From Deinococcus aerophilus (GTDB taxonomy: Bacteria; Deinococcota; Deinococci; Deinococcales; Deinococcaceae): a DNA stretch of 36,445 nucleotides. The notes under the pieces are model-generated. The model was not told where the DNA came from. It searched no databases and saw nothing but the letters and a program-made list of their open reading frames with translations. How positions within the stretch are numbered: position 1 is the stretch's first letter; each line of letters begins with the position of its first letter. Shown here in pieces: positions 25,010 through 33,719 of this stretch. A program made the translations under genes and the position numbers. The stretch lies in assembly GCF_014647075.1 (NCBI RefSeq), contig NZ_BMOM01000026.1:1-36445 (forward strand). Direction: 5' to 3'.

Positions 25010-27199
25010 TCAAAGAAGGAGCGGGGCATCGTCGTCCGCGCTGAGCGGGAGGACCGCTGCTGCGGACGCGGCGTACCGCTGCTCTCTTCGCAGGGCGTGG
25101 TGGTCATGCTTCTCGGCGTACATCCGCTCGTCCGCCAGCCGGGTGAGCGCTGGGCCGTCTGTGCCGTCTTCCGGGAAGAACGCGATGCCGGCGCTGGCAT
25201 CCATGTCAGTGTACCCTGCCTGCCGCGTCAGACGCACGGCCAGACCCACCCGTTCGAGCAGCACGCGCACGTTCGCAGCGACGGCGTGGTCGAGAATCGC
25301 GGCGTACTCGTCGCCGCCGAGGCGGAAGATCCGGTCCTCGTTGCGGAAGGCGGTGCGGAACGAGGCTGCGAATTCCCGCAGCAACCCGTCGCCGCGCTCG
25401 TGTCCCTCCCGGTCATTCACGGCCTTGAGTCCATCCAGGTCGATCATGATGATTCCAAACGGAGTTTCATGGCGTTTGGCGGAACTCACGATCTGGTCGA
25501 GGCACTGGTCAAAGGCGCGCCGGTTGCCCAGCCCGGTCAGGCGGTCGTGGAGGGCCGCCAACTCCAGGTCGAGCAGATGGACGCGGCGCTCCTGGCTGAT
25601 CTGCACACTTCGAGTGGCCGCCTCGAAAACCCGCCGCTCGTCATCCGCCCAGGGACGCGGCGTACAGCGTGCGGCCCACAGCATGGACCCCTGCGGCCCG
25701 GCGCCGGGCAGCGGAAGAAGCGCGGCGGTTCGTACTCCCCAGCGGACCAGGGCCGGGTGGGCCAGCATCTGTGCCGCGTAGTTGTCGATGAACACGGGCC
25801 GCTGCGGGGCCAGTGCCGGGTCGTACAGACCCTGGGTGGAGGCGCTGTGGGGCAGCTCGGGGGCGGACGCGAACGAAGCGTCTAAAAACAGTGTGGAGGC
25901 CAGGGGGGAATCGCCGCCGGTGGTCAGGCCGATCCAGTCGAGTGGGCAGGCGTCGGTGATGATGGGCGCGAGGGCCCGGGCCAGCTCCTCGGGAGGCAGG
26001 GTCCGGGTCGCGAGCAGGGATAGGGCCGCGAGCGCCTCCGCTTCCTTGGTCCGTGCGTGGAGGGCTTGGGTCCGGTCGTCGATGCGCTGTTCCAGGTCCC
26101 GCTCGTTCTGCCTGAGTCTCGCCACCAGTTGCTGCAGCGCGCGGGACAGGGCATTGACTTCCATGTAGGCCCGGGTTTGGGGCACCGCCGCGTTGAGTTC
26201 TCCGGCCTCAATGGCCTGGGCGGCCTGCCGAAGACGCCTGAGGGGCCGGGCGATAAAGTGTGCGGCGCCGAAGCCCAGGACAGCGAACAGCAGACCGAGC
26301 CCCAGGTTTACCAGAACCGAGGTCTTCTTAAATGCGTGGATTCCCGCGAACGCCACTTCCGTGTCCTGCCGGACCACGACGCGCCACTCCAGCCCGGTAT
26401 AGCTGCGGTACCCCCGGCTGCGGCTGACCCCCGTCATGTACGTCCGGCCGTCCGGCCAGCGGGCCACGGTGTAGCCGCTGCTGGGAAGGCGCTCGAGCAC
26501 CTGCAGTTCGAGCTGTTGACCCTGCAGTGCGGGCGGTCCGAGAAGCACTGTGCCGTCACGGTCCAGGATGAAGATGTCGAGGTGTTCGCGTTCTGCGGCC
26601 GGTTGCAGCAGCGACTCACGAACTTCCTGGGCCCAGGACCAGCTGAGGTGGGCCCCCAGGACTCCGGTGACCTGACCCTCCCGGTTGCGCACCGGCGTGG
26701 CGACATCGACGAAACGCAGCGGCTGAACGCCTTCTTTCGGAAGAAGTCCGGCAAGAAGTTTGGCTTCGTGAACGTCGCCGGCAAAAGGGCCTTTCAGGGC
26801 GCCCTGGAACCACGGCCTCTGCGCGACACTCTGGCCTTCCAGCAGGCCACCGGTGCTGGCAAGGATGGTGCCCTGAACGCTCGCCAGGCCAATCCAGGCG
26901 TAGCTGGGGTAGGTGCTCTTGAGTTTCTCGAGCAGCAGGCGCTGCTGGTCAGCAGAGGCCGGGCGCGCCCTGAAGACTTCGAGTTCACTGAGAATCTCGA
27001 CGTCCCGGCTGCGCTCGAACATTCCCCGGTCGAGCTTGTCGGTCATCTCATAGGCCAGCTGCTGCAGCGACTGGCCGACCTTCTGTTGCAGCTGCAGGGA
27101 CGACGCCCGGGTGTTGAGCGCGGTTTCGATGGATCCGAAGATCAGAAACAGCCCGGCGAGGAGGACAGTCAGCAGGGTTTTTAGCTGCATGGTTGGCAT
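25010..27199 (-). CDS. Membrane diguanylate cyclase: dCache-HAMP-GAF-GGDEY
   Basis: The 729-residue protein starts at the ATG at 27197-27199 (an ATG three codons on is also possible). A helix near 8-28 and another near 290-312 bracket a dCache-like sensor (residues about 30-285). A HAMP-like linker, a coiled coil, a GAF-like domain and a GGDEF domain follow. The signature is GGDEY (628-632), an accepted variant, and an RxxD inhibitory site (RNED, 619-622) is present, so product inhibition is likely. It should make cyclic-di-GMP. A palindrome TGATCCGATCA lies upstream at 27240-27250. Confidence 0.9.
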   Translation of the reverse strand: MPTMQLKTLLTVLLAGLFLIFGSIETALNTRASSLQLQQKVGQSLQQLAYEMTDKLDRGMFERSRDVEILSELEVFRARPASADQQRLLLEKLKSTYPSYAWIGLASVQGTILASTGGLLEGQSVAQRPWFQGALKGPFAGDVHEAKLLAGLLPKEGVQPLRFVDVATPVRNREGQVTGVLGAHLSWSWAQEVRESLLQPAAEREHLDIFILDRDGTVLLGPPALQGQQLELQVLERLPSSGYTVARWPDGRTYMTGVSRSRGYRSYTGLEWRVVVRQDTEVAFAGIHAFKKTSVLVNLGLGLLFAVLGFGAAHFIARPLRRLRQAAQAIEAGELNAAVPQTRAYMEVNALSRALQQLVARLRQNERDLEQRIDDRTQALHARTKEAEALAALSLLATRTLPPEELARALAPIITDACPLDWIGLTTGGDSPLASTLFLDASFASAPELPHSASTQGLYDPALAPQRPVFIDNYAAQMLAHPALVRWGVRTAALLPLPGAGPQGSMLWAARCTPRPWADDERRVFEAATRSVQISQERRVHLLDLELAALHDRLTGLGNRRAFDQCLDQIVSSAKRHETPFGIIMIDLDGLKAVNDREGHERGDGLLREFAASFRTAFRNEDRIFRLGGDEYAAILDHAVAANVRVLLERVGLAVRLTRQAGYTDMDASAGIAFFPEDGTDGPALTRLADERMYAEKHDHHALRREQRYAASAAAVLPLSADDDAPLLL

Positions 27200-27388
27200 G
27201 GCTCTTCGTGGGCACTCCTGACGCCCTGACACTGAAATATGATCCGATCACACAATTCTGAAGGTGCGGCCCGGTCATGAGCGGTGAAATGCACGGTCGG
27301 CGGGGACGCGATCCAGGACACCGGGCCCGACGTCGCGCCGCCTCCCGGTGCGTGCGGTGCAGAGAGCGGCCGGTGGGCGCGCGGCGAT

Positions 27389-30388
27389 TCACTCCGGCAG
27401 AAGCATTCGAACAAAGCTCTTCACCACCTTGGGATCGAAGTGGCTCCCTGAATGGTGCTGGATGTGCGCGATGGTGGCCTCGCGGGTCCACGCCCGGCGG
27501 TACGGGCGGTCGCTGGTCAGGGCGTCGTACACGTCCACCACCGCAAAGGCCCGGGCCGCCAGGGGAATCTCGTCACCCGCGCGCCCATGGGGATAGCCGC
27601 TGCCGTCCCACTTTTCGTGGTGGTACTGCGGAATGTCCAGGGCGGGAAGCAGGAATTCGATGGGTGAGAGCAGGTCCACCGCGTACCCTGGATGCCGTTT
27701 CATCCGGGCCCACTCCTCGGAGCTGAGCTTGCCGGGTTTCAGCAAGATCGCGTCGGGAATGCCCATCTTGCCGATGTCGTGCAGCAGCGCGCCCCGGCGC
27801 ACGTTCACCAGCTCCTCGGGCGTAAAGCCCAGCACGTGGCACAGCTCGAGGGTCATTTCCGTGACCCGGCGAGAGTGCCCCTCGGTTTCCTTGTCGCGCA
27901 GGTCCAGCGCCCGGGCCCAGCCCTCGATGGTCTCGTCATACGCCAGACGCAACTCCACGTTGCGCTGTTCGAGCTCCTTGAGCAGCTGGGCGTTCTCGAC
28001 GGCGATGGCCGCCTGACCTACCAGGGTGTCGACCGTCTCCAGCCACGCCGCGGACGGCTCGAAACTGCGCTGGCGCAGCACCTCGATGACGCCCAGCACC
28101 CGGCCCTTGGCGATCAGCGGCGCCGCGTAGTACCACGTCACCCCTTCGAATCTGCGCAGGTCATGCCACTCCGGCGTCAGCGTGGCCGTCTGGAGCGCCG
28201 GGACGATGAGCGGCTGGCGGGTCACGACCACCCGACCCGCCAGTTCGTGGTCGAGCTTTTCGGCCAGGCCCTGCAGGGGCGCGGCGTGCAGGCCACAGGT
28301 GGCAATGTACTGAAGTCCCTGGGTCTGGGGATCGCGCATCAGGGCCGTGGCCGCGTCGGCGCCCAGCTGATGGCAGATGTTTTCCAGGATCAGGCCCAGG
28401 ATGGCCCCCAGATCGCCGCCGGCGGCGATGGCCTGGTCAATCTCCCGCAGGCCGGTGATGTGCTGCACCTGGCGCCGGAGGTCCTCGTTAAGCACCTGGA
28501 CTTCCTGTTCGGCGTGGTGACGGGCCGTGATGTCGCGCGAGATTCTGGCCACCCCCACCACCGCGCCGCAGGTGTTGAGGACCGCCGAGATGGTGACGAT
28601 CATCGTGAGCTCCCGGCCACCCTTGGTGAAGTTCACCACCTCGAACGGCTTGATGCGCTCTCCCCGACAGACGCGCCCGAAGATGTCGGCTTCCTGCTGC
28701 CGGTGCTCCGCGGGAACAAGAAAGTCGGTCCGCCGGCCGATGACGTCCGCGGCGGCGTGGCCATACAGGTGTTCGGCTCCGGGATTCCACGAACGAATGG
28801 TTCCGTCGAGATTGATTCCGATGATCGCGTTGTGGCTGGCTTCCACGATGGATGCCAAAAAGGCCTGATCTTCCTCCGCGATCCGGCGCTGGGTGATGTC
28901 ACGCGCCACGCAGTACATCAGCGGATCGCACGGCATGACCACCGCCGCCCACTCCAGCCACACGGTGTGGCCGTCCTTGTGGACGTAGCGGTTCTGGAAC
29001 ACTGTCGTGGGTTGCCCGCCCGTGATGCTCGCGTCCTCGGCGGCGGTCACGGCGTGGTCGTCCAGATGCACGAAGTCGATGTACGCCCGGCCGATCAGCT
29101 CGTCAGGGGTGTAGCCCAGCATCTGTTCCGACACGGCGTTGATGCTGGCAAAGCGTCCGTCTGGGCCGATGGTCGCGATCAGGTCCAGCGACAGGTCCAG
29201 TGTGCGCTGCAGCTCGGTCGTGAGTTTGCGGTAGCGCTCTTCACTCTTCTCGAGCAGCTCGCGAGCCTCCTTCTCACGGGTGACGTCCTGCACCAGGGAG
29301 ACCACACACGCCTCGCCGCCGATCGTCACCGGTACGATCGACGTGACGGTGGTGCGCAGCTGTGTGGACTTCGCGCGGAACTGCATCTCGCGGTTGCGGA
29401 CCGATCCCTGCTGGCGCAGGATCTGCCGGACCTCCTCAAACTCCGCAGGGTCACTCCAGAAATGCAGATCGCCCGAGGTACGGCCGATCACCTCTTCCCA
29501 GGCATACCCGCTCTGACGCAGGAACTCGGGGTTGGCGTCGAGGTAGCTGCCGTCGCCGAGGCGGGTGACGATGATGCCGATCGGGCAGGCCTGGAAAACC
29601 TTCTCGAAGCGTTCCTCGCCTTCCCATAGCTCCGTTTCCTGTTCGCGTTGCTGGGTCACGTCACGGATGAGCAGCGAGATGCCGTCCTCGGCCGGATACA
29701 CTGTCGCTTCCAGCCACCGTCCGACCTCGGCCGCAAAACTCACCTCGTGCTGCACGGTCCCGGTGGCCCTGGCCCGCTGAAGCGCCCGGCCAATCGGCCG
29801 GTGGTGTGGGTGGTCCCCGAACGTGGCGGGCAGGGTCCAGCCGTCAAATTCCTGGGGTGTCTGTGCCGACAGAGCGGCGGCCGCCGGATTGAGGTAGGTC
29901 AGATTCCAGTCGTCGTCGAAGGACACGACACCGTCCGTGACCCTCGCCAGGGTAGAGCCGAGGTGCTGCTGAAGCTGGCGTTGCTGCCGCTGGACCTCCT
30001 CGCGCACGGTCACATCGTGGTGAAGGCCGAGGTAATGGGTGAGGGTGCCCGCAGCGTCCCGAATGGGACTCAGGGTCAGTTCGTTGTAGAACAGCGTGCC
30101 GTCTTTGCGGTAATTGCGCAGCGTCACGGTGGCGCTGCGCTCCTGCGCGATGGCCTGACGAATCTCCTGCGCGGCCGGCTGATCGCGGTCATGGCCCTGC
30201 AGCAGGCGGCAGTTGTGCCCCACAATCTCCGCGGCTGCGTAGCCGCTGAGGTGCTCGAAGGCGGCATTGGCGTAGACGATGGGGTGGCCAGGCTGACGCA
30301 TGTCCGCAATCACCGTCCCGACCGTACACGTCGAAAGGACTTGCCCCAGAAGCTGGAGTTCCGAAACAGTGGTGGGGATGGGGGGCAT
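27389..30388 (-). CDS. LOV-PAS-PAS-PAS-PAS-GAF-HD-GYP phosphodiesterase
   Basis: The 999-residue soluble protein starts at ATG 30388, with AGGAG 5 nt upstream. The N-terminal PAS is LOV-type: GHNCRLLQG contains the photoactive Cys60, and NYRKDG (Asn92) and FYNEL (Asn102) hold flavin contacts. The conserved Gln in the last strand is His123 (GLHHDVT). Four further PAS domains, a GAF domain (about 650-800), a coiled coil and an HD-GYP domain follow, with HDIGK at 870 and GYP at 931. It should hydrolyse cyclic-di-GMP under blue-light or flavin control. The 156 bp upstream of the previous gene contain no gene. Confidence 0.9.
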   Translation of the reverse strand: MPPIPTTVSELQLLGQVLSTCTVGTVIADMRQPGHPIVYANAAFEHLSGYAAAEIVGHNCRLLQGHDRDQPAAQEIRQAIAQERSATVTLRNYRKDGTLFYNELTLSPIRDAAGTLTHYLGLHHDVTVREEVQRQQRQLQQHLGSTLARVTDGVVSFDDDWNLTYLNPAAAALSAQTPQEFDGWTLPATFGDHPHHRPIGRALQRARATGTVQHEVSFAAEVGRWLEATVYPAEDGISLLIRDVTQQREQETELWEGEERFEKVFQACPIGIIVTRLGDGSYLDANPEFLRQSGYAWEEVIGRTSGDLHFWSDPAEFEEVRQILRQQGSVRNREMQFRAKSTQLRTTVTSIVPVTIGGEACVVSLVQDVTREKEARELLEKSEERYRKLTTELQRTLDLSLDLIATIGPDGRFASINAVSEQMLGYTPDELIGRAYIDFVHLDDHAVTAAEDASITGGQPTTVFQNRYVHKDGHTVWLEWAAVVMPCDPLMYCVARDITQRRIAEEDQAFLASIVEASHNAIIGINLDGTIRSWNPGAEHLYGHAAADVIGRRTDFLVPAEHRQQEADIFGRVCRGERIKPFEVVNFTKGGRELTMIVTISAVLNTCGAVVGVARISRDITARHHAEQEVQVLNEDLRRQVQHITGLREIDQAIAAGGDLGAILGLILENICHQLGADAATALMRDPQTQGLQYIATCGLHAAPLQGLAEKLDHELAGRVVVTRQPLIVPALQTATLTPEWHDLRRFEGVTWYYAAPLIAKGRVLGVIEVLRQRSFEPSAAWLETVDTLVGQAAIAVENAQLLKELEQRNVELRLAYDETIEGWARALDLRDKETEGHSRRVTEMTLELCHVLGFTPEELVNVRRGALLHDIGKMGIPDAILLKPGKLSSEEWARMKRHPGYAVDLLSPIEFLLPALDIPQYHHEKWDGSGYPHGRAGDEIPLAARAFAVVDVYDALTSDRPYRRAWTREATIAHIQHHSGSHFDPKVVKSFVRMLLPE

Positions 30389-30700
30389 ACAACTCCTGAC
30401 TCTGTCGTGCTGTCTTAAGGAAAGCTTAACCTTAGGGAATGATTGTAGTTGAGTACGATCGCCTACAGTTCAACCTGTGTAGTGCGTCCCACGAATGGGC
30501 ATGGCTCTCAACTTTTAAGGGTGGGGTATCCAGGGCGACATGACGTGACATCACCGGTCCCAGCGCTAAGCGGTGCCCCGCCGGGTGGCTGCGGGAAAGA
30601 AGGCCGCTGGAGACGCTGTACCTGGCCTGTAGCGTCCGTCTGCCTCCGGTGATCCGGCCGTCCCCCAGCGCCGTGCCCGTAAACCTGCGACACTCGGGGC
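30389..30700. other. Intergenic stretch of about 310 bp between divergent genes
   Basis: A TACAAT box on the minus strand near 30450 may serve the LOV gene, but no -35 is at the right distance. The part from 30417 to 30520 is AT-richer than its neighbours. On the plus side GACACT lies 6 nt before the merR ATG and may be a leaderless -10. I see no further gene. Confidence 0.4.
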
Positions 30701-31120
30701 ATGACGGCTCAACCCGCGCTGCTCTCCATCGGACACCTGGCCGCCGAGACGGGTGAGGGGGTCAAGGCCCTGCGCTACTGGACGGACCTCGGTCTGCTGG
30801 AGCACCGACGCACCGCGGGCGGCTACCGGACGTACACCGCCGAGAGTGTCGAGCGCGTGCAGTTCATCCGGTCTGCCCAGCGCGTTGAATTTGGCCTCTG
30901 CGACATCGCCCGTATCCTGAATCTGCGCGCAGACGGCCATAAGCCCTGCCAGGAGGTCCGGGAAGAACTGCACCAGCATCTTCAGGCGGTTCGCCAGCAC
31001 CTGACCCAACTTCAGGCGCTGGAAGCCGAACTCGCCGGGCGGCTGGCGTACGCCCAGGCACACCCTGATCCCGAGTGCGACGCCCCCGGCTGCGTGTATC
31101 TGAATTCATCTGTCTCTTGA
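30701..31120 (+). CDS. MerR-family metal-responsive regulator
   Basis: The 139-residue protein has the MerR winged HTH (SIGHLAAETGEGVKALRYW, then GGYRTYT), a dimer helix, and Cys83, Cys126 and Cys131. These lie near the positions of the metal-binding Cys of MerR and ZntR regulators, so a soft metal such as Hg, Zn or Cd is likely. The stop codon overlaps the -35 box of the next promoter. That promoter has the long spacer typical of genes that MerR proteins activate. Confidence 0.88.
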   Translation: MTAQPALLSIGHLAAETGEGVKALRYWTDLGLLEHRRTAGGYRTYTAESVERVQFIRSAQRVEFGLCDIARILNLRADGHKPCQEVREELHQHLQAVRQHLTQLQALEAELAGRLAYAQAHPDPECDAPGCVYLNSSVS

Positions 31121-31148
31121 CTCTCCCTCTGGGGGGAGACTCTAGCTT
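31117..31148 (+). promoter_or_regulatory. MerR-type promoter with 20-bp spacer and dyad
   Basis: TTGACT (31117-31122) and TAGCTT (31143-31148) are separated by 20 bp, longer than the usual 17. A TCTCCC/GGGAGA dyad fills the spacer. This is the layout that MerR proteins twist into an active form. The -10 ends 5 nt before the next ATG, so the transcript would be leaderless. The -35 includes the merR stop codon. Confidence 0.65.
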
Positions 31149-31153
31149 CGGGC

Positions 31154-31621
31154 ATGGAATCCAACTGCTGCGCTCCCAACACCGACGGGCAGGACGTCAC
31201 GTCCTGCCCGGTCAGTGGCACCCGTGGAGAAGCGGTGCCCCTGATCACCCTCAAGGCCCTCCTGACCCCAGCTGCCCTGGCGCGACTGAGGCCGGAAGAG
31301 GCTTTCCGGCTGTGCCTGGACCCGGCCTGCGACGTGGTGTACTTCAGTCCGTCTCAGACCTACGGCACAGGAGATCTCAAGGTGCCGGTCTTCCAGAAGA
31401 ATCAGGCAGCTGAGATCCCGGTCTGCTATTGCTTTGCCCACACGCGGGCGGATCTCGGTAAGGCCGTGGCCTCGGGGACGGGCCCGGCGCTGGAAGCCTC
31501 GATCCGCGCGCACGTGCAGGCCGGGCGCTGCGGGTGCGAGGTCAACAACCCGCAGGGCAGTTGCTGCCTGGGCAATGTCGTGACCGTTCTGCGGAGCCTG
31601 GACCGCCAGGAGCAGGCATGA
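31154..31621 (+). CDS. CopZ-type iron-sulfur metallochaperone-like protein
   Basis: The 155-residue protein is Cys-rich: NCCAP near the start, CLDPACDVVYF, PVCYCF and GRCGCEVNNPQGSCC. This matches the zinc plus [2Fe-2S] N-terminal domain of CopZ-like chaperones, which often neighbour mercury or copper resistance genes. It is the first gene of the MerR-type promoter, without a ribosome site, consistent with a leaderless mRNA. It should bind and hand over soft metals. A perfect 12-bp inverted repeat lies inside the gene at 31186-31210. Confidence 0.85.
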   Translation: MESNCCAPNTDGQDVTSCPVSGTRGEAVPLITLKALLTPAALARLRPEEAFRLCLDPACDVVYFSPSQTYGTGDLKVPVFQKNQAAEIPVCYCFAHTRADLGKAVASGTGPALEASIRAHVQAGRCGCEVNNPQGSCCLGNVVTVLRSLDRQEQA

Positions 31622-31732
31622 CGGATCTGCCGCTGGTCCGCAACCTGGGCTTCAAGGGACGCTCCGTCGCGCTGATCGAGGGGGATCAACTGGGCGGCAC
31701 CTGCCTCAACCGGGAATGTCTTCCTACCTCCA
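31618..31732 (+). pseudogene. Remnant of a mercuric-reductase/pyridine-disulfide oxidoreductase gene
   Basis: The ATG overlaps the preceding stop (ATGA). The reading MTDLPLV runs straight into RNLGFKGRSVALIE, so the GxGxxG FAD-binding loop is missing. The redox motif GGTCLNRECLP then follows and ends abruptly at about 31730, where HD-GYP-type sequence begins. Two deletions are therefore visible. The intact gene would have completed a merR-chaperone-reductase operon. Confidence 0.72.
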
Positions 31733-31790
31733 GGATAGTTCCGGAAAGCACTTTGATCCTGAAGTCGTGGACGTTCTTCGCCGCCTCGAT
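31725..31790 (+). pseudogene. Fragment of an HD-GYP domain (C-terminal end)
   Basis: About 20 codons read LQDSSGKHFDPEVVDVLRRL, the conserved last helix of HD-GYP domains (compare GSHFDPKVV in the gene at 27389). Nothing of the catalytic part is present. It is joined directly to the MerA-like fragment. The following 250 bp (31791-32039) contain no gene I can support. Confidence 0.6.
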
Positions 31791-32039
31791 GCCTTCACGC
31801 TGGCGCCTACATCAGCCGCTGCTTCCAGTCTCCGGACGTGTACGGCGTGGAGGGAGCGGCCGATCACAGCGGTGCGGGGTGCCCTGGACGGCGCCGCGGG
31901 CGTGGTTCGGTGTTCCCCCGCAGCGCAGGTGGCCCCCGCAGCGACGAGCCGATATGTATTCTGGGTGGGTCACCACGCCCGCGGCACAATTTCAGGGGGG
32001 CGGACCCACGGCTGCCTCCTCAACTCCACGAGGTTCCCG

Positions 32040-32276
32040 ATGCTGAATGTCATTCTGTACGCCACGCCGACCTGCCCGGACTGCCATGCACTGCGCCTCT
32101 GGTTTAACAAGCGCGGCATTGCCTTTGAGGAACGCGACCTGACGGTTCCTGCAGTTGCCGACGAAGCCAAGGCCCGGTACGGCGTGCGGGTTGCGCCCAT
32201 CACGGTCGTGGGCGATCAGTTCTTCTACGGCACTTTTGATCAGCAGCGGCCCAAGCTCGAAGCCCTTCTCAGTTGA
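32040..32276 (+). CDS. Glutaredoxin-like protein
   Basis: The 78-residue single-domain glutaredoxin begins at ATG 32040, with GAGG 6 nt upstream. The redox site is CPDC (Cys12/Cys15), with cis-Pro in VRVAPITVVGDQ and a final short helix. It should reduce thiols or mixed disulfides, perhaps with NrdE or metal-stressed proteins. It lies downstream of the broken MerA-like gene and may have belonged to that stress cluster. Confidence 0.87.
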   Translation: MLNVILYATPTCPDCHALRLWFNKRGIAFEERDLTVPAVADEAKARYGVRVAPITVVGDQFFYGTFDQQRPKLEALLS

Positions 32277-32376
32277 CCCACTGCGAACGTTGAACAGCAG
32301 CGCGCCTTGACCGCCGACGGGGGGACTGGAGGCGGTTGCGTGGCTCCAGCCGTGTTCCACCTGTTGAATCAGGCGG

Positions 32377-33021
32377 TCACTGCCCGGCTCCAGCGGGGAG
32401 ACCCTCCACCCTCGGGCGGCTGACCTCGTAGCACGCCAGGATGTTGCCCGATCCCTGCCAGGTACGGGAGCTGAGCAATTTCAGGGACACGCCGGGCCGA
32501 CCCACGAACAGCGGCGTGCCTCCGCCAGCAACAAGCGGAAAGATGACGAGGTGCAGCTCGTCGATCAGCCCATGGGTCAGCAGGTGGTTCCAGAGCGTCC
32601 GGCCAGCGAACATGAAGATGTCCCCGCCTTCTTCCGCCTTGAGGGCCGCCGCCGCTTTCACGGCGTCCGCCACGCCGATGATGTGGGTGTCGTCCCAGGG
32701 AGAGAGCTCCTCGCGGGTGAGGTGATCGGACACCACCCGCTTTTTCATCCGTGCCTGCAGTCCGGCCATCTCCCGGCGGATGGGGCTGGCCTCTGGATCA
32801 TGCGGTATCCCCGTCCAATACTGCATATTGTCCAGAAAATTGCGGCGTCCGTTGTACAGCAACGTCTCCGCCCCCCTCATCCGCTCTGCCATGTATTCGT
32901 CGAAGTGCTGGTCCCCCACGTAGTCTGGATGCAGATGATCAAAAATGGCGTCCAGCTGGCGGTCTTCGCCCTCGTAGTAGCCGTCCAACGTCACGAGATT
33001 GCCGACGATGAGTTTGCGCAT
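32377..33021 (-). CDS. Dihydrofolate reductase/RibD-type oxidoreductase
   Basis: The 214-residue protein starts at ATG 33021, with AAGGAG 6 nt upstream. It opens with [18 protein letters not shown] and contains the phosphate-loop-like [13 protein letters not shown] and a C-terminal [18 protein letters not shown] end, all typical of the stand-alone RibD C-terminal/DHFR-like reductase family. The NADPH-dependent substrate is unknown. It is divergent from a VOC-family gene and shares an AT-rich control region with it. Confidence 0.87.
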   Translation of the reverse strand: MRKLIVGNLVTLDGYYEGEDRQLDAIFDHLHPDYVGDQHFDEYMAERMRGAETLLYNGRRNFLDNMQYWTGIPHDPEASPIRREMAGLQARMKKRVVSDHLTREELSPWDDTHIIGVADAVKAAAALKAEEGGDIFMFAGRTLWNHLLTHGLIDELHLVIFPLVAGGGTPLFVGRPGVSLKLLSSRTWQGSGNILACYEVSRPRVEGLPAGAGQ

Positions 33022-33045
33022 CAGGGCTCCTTTTGGTATGTTGTG

Positions 33046-33074
33046 AGCGTAATACGAATTATAATTTCGGTCAA
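33046..33074 (-). promoter_or_regulatory. Promoter with AT-rich palindrome between divergent genes
   Basis: On the minus strand TTGACC (33074-33069) precedes TACGCT (33051-33046) by exactly 17 nt. The spacer contains the palindrome AATTATAATT (33057-33066), conspicuous in this GC-rich DNA. It is a good operator candidate for the reductase gene and perhaps the VOC gene. Confidence 0.55.
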
Positions 33075-33263
33075 GGTTCGTGCGCCTGGGCGAAACCGGC
33101 TACAGGGACAGAGTCCCATCACCGGGTGAAGGACGTCCCTGGAACAGGAGCAGCCCAGGACACAGCAGGGATCAGAGGCGCCGGGCGGCCCTCGCGGCCG
33201 GTTCGTTCCCACCCCGAGTTCCGTCCGCCTCCACCGACCGACTCGGCCACCAAGAGGAGAACA

Positions 33264-33656
33264 ATGACGCAAGACACCCCCTGGACGAACACCATCACCG
33301 CCATCACGCTCTTCGTCGAACATCTTGAAGAAGCGAAAGCGTTCTACAGCCGGGTGTTTGAACTTCCGGTCTTTTTTGAAGGCGACACCTCCGTCGTCTT
33401 CAAATTCGGTTCCACCATGATCAACCTGCTTCAGATCGGTCAAGCCGACGAGCTGGTGACCCCCGCTCATGTTGCCGACAGTCAAGGCGGCGCGCGTGCG
33501 GTCTACACGCTGAGCGTCGATGACGTTGATGCCAAATGTGCGGAGCTGGAGACCAAAGGCGTCACCCTGCTGAATGGACCGGTGGATCGTCCCTGGGGAA
33601 TCCGTACCGCCAGTTTCAAAGACCCGGCGGGCCATATCTGGGAGATCGCCACATAG
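33264..33656 (+). CDS. VOC-superfamily (glyoxalase/bleomycin-resistance-type) protein
   Basis: The 130-residue protein starts at ATG 33264, with GAGGAGA 5 nt upstream. It has the two-module beta-alpha-beta-beta-beta plan, with LFVEHLEEAKAFYSRVF, the strand IRTASFKDPAGHIWEIA near the end, and a Glu expected for the metal or active site. The family ranges from drug-binding proteins to dioxygenases. The substrate is unknown. Its reductase neighbour suggests a shared small-molecule stress response. Confidence 0.87.
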   Translation: MTQDTPWTNTITAITLFVEHLEEAKAFYSRVFELPVFFEGDTSVVFKFGSTMINLLQIGQADELVTPAHVADSQGGARAVYTLSVDDVDAKCAELETKGVTLLNGPVDRPWGIRTASFKDPAGHIWEIAT

Positions 33657-33719
33657 GTTGAGCCGCTTCCAAACAGTGTTGCGGGTTCAGGACAGGCGTG
33701 GGCCGGCCCCCTGCTGCGG

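Noticed and set aside
27240..27254. A CRP-like site (TGTGA...TCATA on the minus strand) before the cyclase gene
   Set aside because: The half-site spacing is one base short of the CRP consensus. I keep it only as an unassigned palindrome.
27692..29629. A 645-codon open frame on the plus strand opposite the LOV/HD-GYP gene
   Set aside because: It lies antisense to well-recognised PAS, GAF and HD-GYP sequence. The composition is that of a shadow frame.
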